Positions 38,101 through 60,950 of a DNA stretch of 64,000 bases are shown here, piece after piece. This DNA comes from Taeniopygia guttata. Lineage: Eukaryota; Chordata; Aves; Passeriformes; Estrildidae. The stretch is taken from positions 39,866,001-39,930,000 of the forward strand of contig NC_133030.1 of NCBI RefSeq assembly GCF_048771995.1. The letters are read 5' to 3'. Positions within the stretch are counted from its first letter, which is position 1; each line of letters opens with the position of its first letter. The notes beneath the pieces were generated by a model. The model made no database searches. It was not told the DNA's origin and saw only the letters and a program-made list of their open reading frames with translations. Made by a program: the position numbers and the translations under genes.

Positions 38101-41068
38101 TAGAAGGTGGAAACTCGTAAGTTGAGGTTGAGCGTAGCTGCAGTAGCTCAAGGCATTCCCAGCTGTGAAACAGGCACTTCTCTGTTATAGTTTTAGACTT
38201 GCAGTTGGTCTAAATCCATGAATGTGTACATGTAGTACAAGTTTATTTTACAGTTTCTAAGTGTTTGTTTTGCTTGTTATCTTTTTAAGCAGTTGCTATC
38301 TTTTAAAGCAGCTGTTTAAACTGCTGTTATCTGTTAAGCTTATATTTTTTCCAAAACACTCTACGTTGGAGGATTGCTAGTTTAGCTAAATGGATTTGGT
38401 TGGAGATTTATGCTGGGAGGGTGAGCAGTCTGTCTCAGAATTGCTGCTTTGCTATGCCATAGTAAGGCATTTGCTATTTCTGCTGCTGCTGTGTCCCTGG
38501 AATGCCGGTTTGTGGCTGAAGCGCAGAGCTCCTGGCGCTGCAGCAGCACCATGGCCTGGGAGCTCGGTGTGGGGGTGCCCAGGCTGCTGCTGATGCGGGG
38601 GACTCGGACTGCGCAGAGTCTGCTCCAGGCAGCCCACGGTGTCCTGGGGCCCAGCTGGGTTTAGCCCTGCTCAGCGTGTTTGGGGCTGCTGCATTCAAGG
38701 TAAACTCTGCAGAACTACTGCTGCCAGCACACACACCTTCTGCAGTGCAGTTACTGCTAATGCCCTTCTGGCTATCTGCCAACCCAAGCTGGCTACCTGC
38801 TAAAGCATCTTGTGTGTCTGTCAACTTGGATGGCCAGTGTCACAAATTCTGTTAATTTCTGTATTTGACAGCCCTTAGAAATTCTGATGACTTATGATTT
38901 CTTAATGTGCTAGTAAGAGTAGTACATATGAAAATGCTTAAACTCCTCTCCTTAGCAAAGGATTTGAATTATTCCTATTGTAGGGCTGTCAGAAGCTTTT
39001 GGAATTCTGCAGAGGGAACATTCATTTATTAGGACATAATTAGCCTTCTGTGTTCTACAGAGATCTGTAGAAATCTGGAAACTAATTTTAAATTAGTATT
39101 CATATGACTTCTGTATGTTGGTCATCCTATCAAATTTCTTAGCTGCTATATCTAAGTGTTATAGTTAAGTTTTGTCATTGTTTGCTGTTTTAGCAGCTCA
39201 AAGTTCACTGAAGTGCAGCACTATTTTTAAAGGTTTGGTGCTTTGTTTTTTCTTATAAATTGTGATTATCACAGAAAATGACCTGGAAAATGTTTTGAAC
39301 ACCTGTTTTGCTGAGACTGGTAGAGCCTATTAATGATAATGCTTATTTAGAATTATTCTGCAGTAATATGACTTGTATGCCTTGTGAGGAAACCTTGGAG
39401 TTTTACCATTTCAGATAACATGTAGAAATCCCCTTACAGCAACGTAAGAAAATGGACATAAATGTCTATTAGTGTACTAGTTTGCAAATAGTCTGCTGGC
39501 AGAGTTCCTTAGGAAACATAGACTAATTTTTAAGATTAATGTTGAGATGGCATTGTAATGGATATCCTTACTTGTACATTCCACGTATCTTAAGTCTGAA
39601 ATATGTAAATATGTTTGTGTCATTTGCCATATCCAACTCCTGTACCTACATGGGATTTATTTATCCTACATCTTCTGAAGCTCCTGGAGACTTTGTTCTG
39701 CATTATGACTTTAGTATCAGGGGAGGGTGGGTTAGACTGGAAGTTGTTTTTGGGGTTTTGTTGCTGGTTTAACCTACCAATTAGACAAAGCAATCTGGAG
39801 GTTGTCTTGCATGGGTGTCTTGTTATAGCTCTTTTGGAATATATATTTTATTGTTTATAAACATAAAAACATTTTAAACCATTTTAAACTGTGCTTTTTG
39901 GGGTTTGTGCAGCTGATAAATCTCCATGTGTGCATAGAGTGAGCGGGTTTGTTAGGCACATTGATGCCCTCTCTCTTAAATAAAATCAGAATGTAGCTAG
40001 TGGTGCATTTTTCATTTCAATAAATGGACTGGCCTTTCTTCCTTGTTTTCTTCTCATTTGAGGCAGGGGGAAGTCGCAAAAATCTTTGAAACTCTCATCT
40101 ATTTTGATTACAGAGACTCCCATTATTGAGAATTTGGCTTTCAGTTCTGAAAGGAGGAGCTCAAATGTGAGATTCCAGTTTGGGCTATCAGCAAGGAAGT
40201 TGTTTCAGCTGAGTACAGGAAAGCAACACTGAAAGTGGAAGATAAACAGTAAGTATTTGAAGTGCTCCGTTTCAGCAGTAGCTGTGGTGTTGCAAATTTT
40301 TTGCTCCTCAGACAAGTTTTGTTTTGCCCTTAATCAGAAATTTAGGTTGCTGATTCTACCATGTGTTCTCCTGAATGGTTTTGCATGTTGACTAGAATGT
40401 GAACCCTTGAGTAATTAACTTTTTATGGTTTCCTAAGTGTAAGTTATGGTATGCTTTAGTCTTATATGTGAGATTTGTGTTTCTAGTGAGCAAAAATGGT
40501 CTGTTTTTCCAGTACAGCCATTAAAAGCTATAATATGAATTTTGCTTATTAAAATGCAAGTATGTTTGTAGGGTTACTGAAATGGGAAATTCAGCCTGAT
40601 TAATGAAATCTGGATAAAACGCAATGGATAAATAATGTTGAATTTTGCTACCAAAATATTTTGCTTCTGGTCATACAGACTTTGCAGAGTTTCTAGGCTG
40701 TTCTGATAGATTTTATTCTGTCATGTAGCATATTGCTGATAAGAGGATAAAAAGCAGTTCACATTCTTTCTGGAGGTCTATCTGGACTGTTTTGTTTGGT
40801 TTTTTTTCCGTGGTGAATTCAATGCACATTTATTCTACACAGTGAAATCATTCCTAATTGAAGTGTGGTATCTCTCTTTTTAAGTAGGCCGTCAGGATTG
40901 CCTAAAATTAACTTCAGGCCAATGTTTCCTAAAATAACTTTAAAAAGTATAACTTGTGCACTTTCTGGAATGCAAAGCAGGATTTTTGCCTAAAGTTTAC
41001 TTGAAAAATTAATTTGTGAATGCATAGCTTCAACTAGTTTAAAATTTTATTTTTTAATTTTTCTCCAG
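37698..41068 (+). other. SRP54: SRP54 first intron
   Basis: It begins in the CpG island and becomes AT-rich past about 38.1 kb. A small GC- and CTG-rich patch lies at about 38500-38660. A candidate extra untranslated exon at 40114-40248 is listed separately. No coding potential is seen. Confidence 0.6.
40114..40248 (+). other. SRP54: Candidate alternative untranslated exon of SRP54
   Basis: A pyrimidine-containing acceptor (TTTTGATTACAG) precedes 40114 and a strong donor, GTAAGT, starts at 40249. This gives a 135-base exon upstream of the coding start. SRP54 in other vertebrates has variable 5' untranslated exons. There is no in-frame coding contribution. Only splice-site shape supports it. 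Confidence 0.35.
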
Positions 41069-41078
41069 ATCCTTCTGA

Positions 41079-52866
<11,788 letters not shown>

Positions 52867-52875
52867 AGAAGCCTT

Positions 52876-53218
52876 AATAAAAATGGACTTGGTTGACTCT
52901 TCATTGCAACTTCAGTAAATGAATTTGCTTTCTTCCTTTTTACAGTGATGAGAGAGTGGTCTTTTGAAATCTTATCCAGGCTTCTCAGTTTCTACATCTA
53001 ATTTCTGAAAACTATTTTTGCTTAAATTAGTTCTTCTCCACTAATAACTGATGGCACAAAGAGCAATTCAATTTAATAAAACAAAATCATGATGTAAAAT
53101 TTTAATATTTAGAGACACTTTTTAATCGTTTACATCAAATGACAGCCATTATATTTGTAAACAACCCTGATCTTTGGTTATAGTAACATAAAATGTCACA
53201 AATATACTGTAAAATAAA
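52876..53218 (+). terminator. SRP54: SRP54 polyadenylation signals
   Basis: AATAAA occurs at 52876-52881, only ten bases past the stop codon, again at 53075-53080, and at 53213-53218. The last is followed about 25-40 bases on by a GT-rich stretch (TGGTCTGTGTC), the best downstream element, so the main 3' end is probably near 53235. The nearer hexamers may give shorter forms. Confidence 0.65.
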
Positions 53219-55583
53219 ATTTAAGTGGTTATAAACAAGGGAATGGTCTGTGTCTTCAGTTCCTTTTGACTGTCCTTTCAGTATGTAATGAGATTATTTT
53301 CTTAGTTTGATTTTTTTCTAAGGACTGTTGTAACTCATGTTTGGCATAGATACTGTAAGAATAGTTCAGTAGCTGAAAATGTGCTATTGGTGCTTGTCTG
53401 TGGAGCATTTTTAGAATGTGGATGTGCTGTACTCAGGTTTGTACAAGACTTTGTTGTATAGAATTTCATAATTCTTCCCCTATACACAAAGAATCAAGGG
53501 ACTGAAAAAATACAGGTGTGCAGATATCAAACTGTCTCATATGCTGAAGATAATCTTCATCCCAGGCTGCCAGATAAGCAGTTCTTTTGCTCTGGAGGTA
53601 ATTTCTAAAGCATATTAGGTGGAATTCTGTGCTGGTATTGAACTTTAAAACAGAGATAGCTGTATTTAACAGAGCGTACTTCCCCAACATAGCTACATGC
53701 TGATCTTAATTTCCTATAGCAGTTTAGTATTTCAGTTTACTGTGTTGGTCTCAAAAGGGTAGAATCCACAGGCACACTTCAGAAACTGGGTAGACCAAGA
53801 TGAACCTTGAAATCCAACATAGATCTTGGCAAATATGTTAAGCTCTTTTACCCTTATCTTAGAGTAAGAGGGTGTATTATAAATCTTATACACTGCAGTG
53901 TTTAGTGTGTAAATGGACACCTACTGCTGTCTAGGTAAAAGTTAAATGCAGTAGTTAAAATAAATGGATCCCTCTGTCAGCCAGTTCTGAGATTGCAGCT
54001 AACAGGGAATATCTAATATACAAAATCAGATTCTTGCACTAATAAAACATAAGCTATGCTGTAATGTAGTTTATAATTTGAAACTGTCTCCTGCTTGATT
54101 AATGGTATGTGTTCAGTATATGGAGAAAGCTGAAAAATATCCAAGTATACCATCTACCTAAATGCACTGCATTTTATGCATAGCATTAATCTGCAAAAGT
54201 AGCAGTTAATTTGAATCTTTGTATTTTAAATATAACAAAATAAATCCTTGCATATCACCAGCTGTTGGGGAGCTGTCCTCAGCTTCTGAAGTGGTGTGCT
54301 TACTAAGATTTTTCTTTTTTATAGTATTTTCAGTTCTTGAGTCATATAAACCAATGCAATATGCAAAGCCATGCAGGAAGGAGTATGAAATCGTGGTTTG
54401 AAACGCAGTCCTAGGGGAGAGTGGATGGTTAATGCTTTTGATGGAAATCAAACATGAATAGGGATATTGAGGATGAACAGTGAAGCACTGTGCTCCAGGA
54501 TAGGCTTAGTCAGACTGTCAAGTTACTAACAATTTAACTCTTATTTTCAGCTTGTGGCCTACATTTAGTTTTAACTTTTAGTTCACCATTTCCAAAGTAC
54601 TAAAACTGTAACCAGATACAAAGAGATCTGTCATTAGGTGAGTGTTGGCAGAAACAAGGGCAAGTTGAGAATGCATTTCCTTTAAAGTATAATATGTGTT
54701 ATTTCTAAGATTTAAGCTGGAATGAACAAAGTGTATATTGCTCTTACCTTAGCAAGCCAGGTAGAAAATACTTTGGAGCCTGCTTAGAAAAAATTGCCTG
54801 AGGAGCTCAAGTCTGGAAAAATACATCCATGATGGAGGCACTAAGAACAAGAGTTCACCTGTATAGGAGCAGGTCTGAATGGATTGGTGACTTACATGGC
54901 CTTTGCCTTTCATTACTTGATGCAATTAACTCCTGGCAAATGTGTAACAACACTTCCAGCAGCATTTTCTTGCATTAGAGTTTTTGTCCTCATCCTTTGT
55001 GGTATCTCAGAAAAGTCTGCAGAAAAGTTTTGTCTAGCATACAAAAACCATGAAGAACTGGAGTCAAGCAAAATTCACTGGAAATGCTTAGAAGACTGAG
55101 GTCTGTCTTCCCTGTGTATATCTTGCTGAAAGCTGTTGCTGCTGTCAGACAATCTTTTGTCTGAGCTGTTTGAGCTCAGGCTGCTGCTGAGCAGCTTGCT
55201 AAGAGGAAATGGTTATGGTGGTCAATAGATAGCTGTGTGATAGAAGCTGGACAATTAACTACTAGCATGCACAAACAGCTATGGCTTTATTTGTTAACTC
55301 TTTACCTTCCCATAGGACTTAGAACATTAATGTGCTAAACTTATTGAACTTGTCCAAGTTGCACATGCCAATTGTTCTGGGACGTGAAAGATTAAGTTCA
55401 ATATGACTACAGCTGCTATAACCACAGCAGAGGTGAAGGAAAGTGGGTTGCTTGGTTGATTATTTAATGCTGCTCTTGAGGAGCTGTTACTTTTTTTGAG
55501 CAAGTCCTTCACTAAACTCTGTTAAGGGTAAGAAATATTTATGTATCCTAATATTAATTTATTTGCAACTTTAAGTGATGTAT

Positions 55584-55648
55584 GTTTGTTTGCAAGCAAA
55601 TATTCAGCCCCGTATTTGTTTATTTGTAAGCAAATATTTAGCCCTGTA
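55584..55648. repeat. Two-copy tandem duplication, unit about 32 bases
   Basis: The unit TTTGCAAGCAAATATTCAGC CCCGTA (ending 55614) is repeated as TTTGTAAGCAAATATTTAGC CCTGTA (ending 55648). Three substitutions separate the aligned parts, so the duplication is not brand new. Confidence 0.85.
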
Positions 55649-55950
55649 CTGTCTAAAATAATATTCTAACCTTTCATTCTGTAAGCTTTGTTTCTGTAAT
55701 CATACATTGTATGTCAGCCCTTTTCACAAGGGAACATTTTCTCCCTTATGCTAGCATAATCTAAATCTGTACTTTACCTGGGTTTTTGTCATGGACCCTG
55801 GATTATGCTTTGATAATGTGACTAAGAAAGTGTCTAAGAGCCCATATCGTGCTGTAGAGTGTAATTTTTTGGAAACTATTCTTAATGACGAAGAATTGAA
55901 AGACAGCTCTTGCTGTCATGTAAGTGCATGTTGCAGCCATTGGTACTAGT

Positions 55951-55969
55951 CCCCCCCCCCCCCCCCCCC
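55951..55969. repeat. 19-base poly-C run
   Basis: Nineteen consecutive C residues are followed by AGCC and seven A. Such G/C homopolymers can form quadruplex or i-motif structures and are prone to sequencing error, so the exact length should be read with caution. Confidence 0.9.
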
Positions 55970-56419
55970 AGCCAAAAAAACTTTAAAACTACTCCCTTCT
56001 CAATCCAGTAAAAAGGATGTTTCAGATGCTTCCACCTCCAGCTGTGTTCACTGGTAGTTGACGTTTACTAATGTACATTTTGCCGGGATCAGCACACCCT
56101 GGAGGCAGAAGGGTTCTCACCTCTCTCCAGGGCAGCTGAGCAAACCTCTTATCTGGCAAACACTTCTCCCACCCTCCTGGGCATGCATGTTATCCTGTCA
56201 CCCCGCCGCAGCCCAGAGGCCAGGGCACTCTTGGTCTGCATTTCAAGGAACCTCCGAGGGTTCGTTCTTTACAAAGGGCTGAGTTGCCTGAACCAATACC
56301 TAATCCTGCAAGGCTAAGCACAGGTGGTCCTGGGCTAGTAAGCCCCCTAACTACTGTCAAGGGACTCCATCTGCTTCTTAAAATATTATTCTATTATTTT
56401 GCAGGGCTTCAAGCCATTT

Positions 56420-57300
56420 TGGGAAGATGATGTGTGCGTTGCCCCAGAACGTGTGCTTTTCGCTCGGTGCAGTGGGGAACGTTTCCGCCTCTGTGGCGGC
56501 ACGGCTGTCCCTGGCAGCCCGGCCGCCTCTGGCCTCTCCCCACCTCGCTCCCGGCTCCGGTTACTGCCGGGCTGTGGAGAGAAGCGCGATGCCCGGAGCC
56601 GGTGCCAGCGGCGCCCCAGCCCCTGCCGGGCCGCAAGCACCGCCCCGGCGGGCGGCGTGACGGGCGGTGCCGCCCGGCCGCTCTCGCCTCCCCGGGCCGC
56701 GGCGGGCCCGCTGCCGCCCTCCCCCGGTGCCGCGGCGGGCGGGAGGATGGAACAGGGGCTGTCCGCCATCACCCTCTACTGTGCGCCCGCCGCCGGCGCC
56801 ATGGAGCCCGAGCAGGTGAGCGGGGCCCGGGCGGCTCTCCGGGAGCTCCGGGCGGGCGGCGGGGCCCGGGCGCAGCCGCTTCCGGAGCGGGGCGAGGCCG
56901 CGGCGAGTCCGGCCGGGGCGTGGGTGGTGGCCGCGGCCTGACGTGCCGGGGGTGTGCGGGGCGGGGAGCCCCCGTTCCCCGCTGTGGCGGCGCGGTGCAG
57001 CGGCCCGGCCGCGGGAGGGGCGGTCTGTCTGTCAGCCAGTCCGCCCGTCCGGCCGGCGCGCTGTAATTACAGACAGCGCGGGGCTCCGGTGTCTCCTGCT
57101 CGTCGGCGGACAATGCCTCTGACAAACGAGCCTGATGAATATTAGAGTGAGACAGGTTTCCACTTCCCCCGTGCTGTCAAGTTGGCGAAGGCATGGGAGG
57201 TGATCAGGGCCAGCTGCTCTTAATTACAGCTTAGCCCGGCTCGCTCGCCCGTCCTGCCGCGGCCGCTCCTCGCTCCGGCCTCGGCTTCGCCCTGTTGTGC
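56420..57300 (+). promoter_or_regulatory. FAM177A1: CpG island promoter of FAM177A1
   Basis: A GC- and CpG-dense block covers the first coding exon and the start of intron 1. No TATA box is evident, as expected for a broadly expressed gene. The transcription start must lie upstream of the first ATG at 56747; no motif fixes it precisely. Confidence 0.75.
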
Positions 57301-60300
57301 TGCCTTTCCAAGGCTTCTTGGGAGGCTGTCTTTACTAATAGTCGTCCTCCGGCTCTCTCTTTTGTTTCTGAAAGACTTATGCTGTTTAATTTCAGTTGAA
57401 ACACAAGGGTGGAAAGTAAAACAAGCAATATGAAAAAAACCCAAACCACTCAAGCCTTAACAGCTTTCCCCTCCGAACCGTAAGCAAGAAAATTATAAAA
57501 AAAGATCAGTAAGACAGCCAAGATAGCATGGTAGAAGTATTTTTCATTAGCTATTACCAGCCTTCTGGTGACTAGCAATATCTGGTCAGTAGATCTCTAC
57601 AAAGTGAATTACTCATCTTTCTCACTGAAAGTGGACATCACACACTTTGGAGCTTTGGGTCATAAGCTCTTAAGAGGATTCCTGTATTTGACAGGTTAAA
57701 AGATGCCGAAGTCAATAGACTGGTCTCCCTATTTCATTTTACTTTTCTTCTTCTTCTCCTTCATAAAACTTTATGTTATTGCATCACCTAATACTACTTG
57801 TGTCAGCTCTCCCAGCTTGCCTGCAGGTGTCCAGGCACACCTTATCCTTAATTGTAGTTTGTTTATTTTGGCATTTTATATGTGAACTAAAATTCTATTG
57901 TGCTGGGTATTGTATCAGCACTGTCAAAAGATTCCCTGCTCTCTCTCTGTTTCTGGACAAAGGGTGAGGTAGAGTGGATGTAAAGAGGGTAAACAAGGAA
58001 CTTGAGTTTCAGATCGTTAACTGCCTGATGGGCAAGGTTTGTATGTATAAAGCCAAGAAAAATTCCAAGAGGATATTTAAAAGAAAGGGGAAGTTGCCTT
58101 ACAGTGTTTACCGAGTACCTTAAGAGTGTTAGCTAGTGAGGCAGAAGCACAAGAGTGACCAGCCTTGGTGTCTTAACAGTTTCCAGAATAGAAGCCAAAG
58201 TAAATACTTCTGTGACGTGGCCACAAATGCTGAGTCTTTCAAGACCATATAATGTGTTAGAGAAGGAGGAGCCTGTGGAAGAAAAATGAGGTCAGAAACC
58301 TGACTAAAGCCATGCACTAGAAGAAAGATCTTTGTAAAAACTAACATTTAAATTAGAATAGAAGATCAAATTTGTAAAGGAAGATCAAAAGTATAAATTC
58401 TCAAACAAGAAATACTGTAACCTTTGAGCTATAAAGTGAATCTAGCTGATAACTCTGGAATAGGTCTGCATTACCAGAGTTTTGGAAAGATAAAATTTAT
58501 TGGTGATGAACTTTCTAACTTTCTGCTTGTACCTGGGAGAGTTGCCTTTTATTGCTGTGCAGGTGAAACTTAAAAGGCCAGTGATGACTAAAACCCACAC
58601 TCGGGTTTGTTGACTAGGTAATAACTAAAACAACAGATGACATGCATTATTTTGTTTAATGATGTAGGACTTTGAGCCGGATTGCTGAGGAAGCCAGATT
58701 CACTGTTCCTTGGTGAATCCTTACTGTCTTGAGCTATTGCATTTGTCTGAAATATTGTACCAGCTATGTGGGGCTGCATACTGTAGGTAGTGTGAGTGTG
58801 GGCTGGGTGTTCAGGGAACTAAAGCTTGCTTTTAAAACTTGAAATATTAAACATAATTTTTTAAAAGTTAAAATATTTGAAGCATTTGCACTAAATGAGC
58901 CAAAATCAGATGAAGAGATGTGCTTTTAGAGGATCCCTAAGGAGGGGCTCACATTGCTTGCTTTTATTAATCACAGTGATATTTATGATGTGTTTGCAAG
59001 AAACACTGCTCTTCAGTACTGTGCCTAAATAGAAAAGCAGTGTCATTGTATGATGCCAATAAAGGAGTTGGAATGTTCATGAAAAGCTGATTCTGTGGTG
59101 CTTTTTGCACAAAAAGATACAGAACCGAGTCATGGGAAGTGGCACTTTTATAATGGCAGCAAGCAGCACGCCCTGGGCTCAGGTTCCTTCACTGCTTTCA
59201 GCATTTGTGTTTTTGTAGCTTTGCTCTGTTCCTAAGACTGATAGACAGCAGAGAGATTGCACTGGGCCCCAGATAGTCAGTTTTGTCTTTCTACATGAAA
59301 ATGTGGTTCTGCCTGAAAATACAATCCAGCTTCATCTGAATTACCCCATTGAAAACTTGCTGCTGGATTCTGCTCTGCCCCTCCAGGAACAAGCCTGAAA
59401 CCTGCCAGCATGGCTGAAGGGGTGCTGGGGGGGCTGAGATGACTTGCACTTTTGAGAAGCAGTGGTACAGGGCTCAGAGAGATGATGAATGGGTGCACTC
59501 CCTCTCCACACTGATCTCACACGTCATCTCTGCCTGCCCTCCCTCTTCTCTATGGGCATGAGAAGAATCCGTGGCTGGAATGAAGGAACGGTTCTGCTCC
59601 CCAGGACCCTCTGCTGCCTCTCTCTCCCATGCCCACTGTCTTTCCCGGCTTGCCAAGCCTGCTTGCCTTGCAAAGCTTTGTTGTGTAATCTAGCATGAGA
59701 GATGAGGATGGTGATGCTGCACTTGCAGTGATTAAGGGATGTCTTACAGCTGTGTGATAAAACATGTATTTTTATTTATAATTTTGAATTGTGCTCTGTG
59801 GAGATCATTAGGCTTGCATAGGGAAGAAGTTGGAATGCATTTTATGCAACCTGGATTCTGCACACACTACACCTGTCATTCCTTATGATACAGTTTCAAA
59901 TTACATGAGCCTCATGCATTTTTAAAAACCTTCACGGTACATTAAAAACATGTGGTTGGCATTTCCTAACCTCTGTGGCCTTCTCTGCATGACAGAAGTG
60001 TTTTCAGCACAGTATTGTGCATTTGATGCAGTAGCATCTAAAAGCTCTACCAAGATGAAGGCTCTGTTTTGATAGCTGCAATACAAAACCTTACTAAAAT
60101 TCTCTGCCTTCAGGAGTGACTAGCCTAAAGATTTATTGTGACTGGCCTTTGAACTAGAAGTATATATTCTTAATGTGACTGTATTGTAGCATTCAGCAGT
60201 TTGGGAGCACAGCTAGACACTGTCCTTCTTGATTTGTATGTTCTTAGCCGCAAAACTAAGTGTTATCCTTTTAACCTGGTCCCTTGTACTAATCATGGTT

Positions 60301-60950
60301 GCTGATGAAAGCCCACAGGGTCAGATTCCTTCCTGAATCTTTTCAAAGCTTGAGCCTTCTGCTTAGTTATTCAGCTCTCTTTTATGTTAGAGGTGTCTGA
60401 ACTTGCAAAGAGGTGGCTACAGCCTATTAACTACTTGATTAATTTAATTAGATATTAATTCCAAACCCAACAATAAATATTAAATATTTATTTAATAAAT
60501 ATTGATATTTCTGTGCTTACCAAATTGTTTATTGAAACATGCTCCCCCCCCAGAAGAAACCTTTTGGTTACTTTTAGAGAAGGGATCAGTTTTTACATAT
60601 CTGCAAACAAGGATGTTTCAGTCTTTTACCTACAGGCAAGCTCTTATAAATGTCCACTGTAAATGCTAATCAATCTAAAATATTTTAAATATCTCATGAA
60701 GGTTGTTAAGGGGGAACTTTCTAGTTCCAGAAGCATGTACTTGAGATAATGATTTTTTTTTTTTCCTTTATAGCAACTTTCAAAGGGAGAAAGCGTCTTT
60801 GAGAATGTGGAGCTGGGTGTCATAGGAAAGAAAAAGAAAATTCCAAGGAGGGTTATTCATTTTGCAAGTGGAGAAACAATGGAAGAATATAGCACAGATG
60901 AAGAGGAAGATGAACAAGAGAAAAAAGACCTGTTGCCACCTGTAGATCCT
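56747..60950 (+). CDS. FAM177A1: FAM177A1, first two coding exons (gene continues past the window)
   Basis: Exon 1 (56747-56815) ends with a GTGAGC donor. Exon 2 (60774-60950), after a long T-rich tract and TTTATAG acceptor, joins it in phase and ends at VDP before GTAGGT. Exon 2 encodes FENVELGVIGKKKKIPRRVI, then HFASGETMEEYSTDEEEDEQ and EKKDLLPPVDP, which I recognise as the conserved N-terminal core of FAM177 proteins. The basic KKKKIPRR block and the acidic stretch are typical. The hydrophobic segment beginning TKLTWGPYLW, which follows in the family, was not found before 64000. Two in-frame starts exist, 56747 and 56801 (MEPEQ). The family is small and I recall a link to the Golgi; its molecular role is poorly known. 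It is co-directional with SRP54, as in human. Confidence 0.93.
56816..60773 (+). other. FAM177A1: FAM177A1 first intron
   Basis: The intron starts within the CpG island. A distinctive low-CpG block with TAATTA motifs lies at 57061-57235 (listed separately). The rest is AT-rich without recognisable elements, apart from a T/A-rich stretch near 60430-60500. Confidence 0.7.
57061..57235. promoter_or_regulatory. Candidate conserved non-coding element with paired TAATTA homeodomain sites
   Basis: The block opens with the perfect 12-base palindrome CTGTAATTACAG (57061-57072) and closes with CTTAATTACAGCTT (about 57219-57232). Between them lie GACAAACGAG, GATGAATATTAG and GGTGATCAGGGCCAGCTG, a mix of octamer-like and E-box motifs. 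It interrupts the GC-rich island. The look is that of a developmental enhancer, but conservation cannot be judged from one sequence. Confidence 0.35.

Larger units (their letters stand above)
53240..56420. other. Intergenic region between SRP54 and FAM177A1
   Basis: AT-rich single-copy-looking DNA with no convincing exon. It contains a tandem duplication at 55584-55648 and a 19-base poly-C run at 55951-55969. The open frames present are short and unsupported. Confidence 0.6.

Noticed and set aside
56386-57125. Long open frames on both strands around FAM177A1 exon 1
   Set aside because: Same GC effect; only the short frame ending in the donor at 56815 continues in phase into the conserved exon 2.
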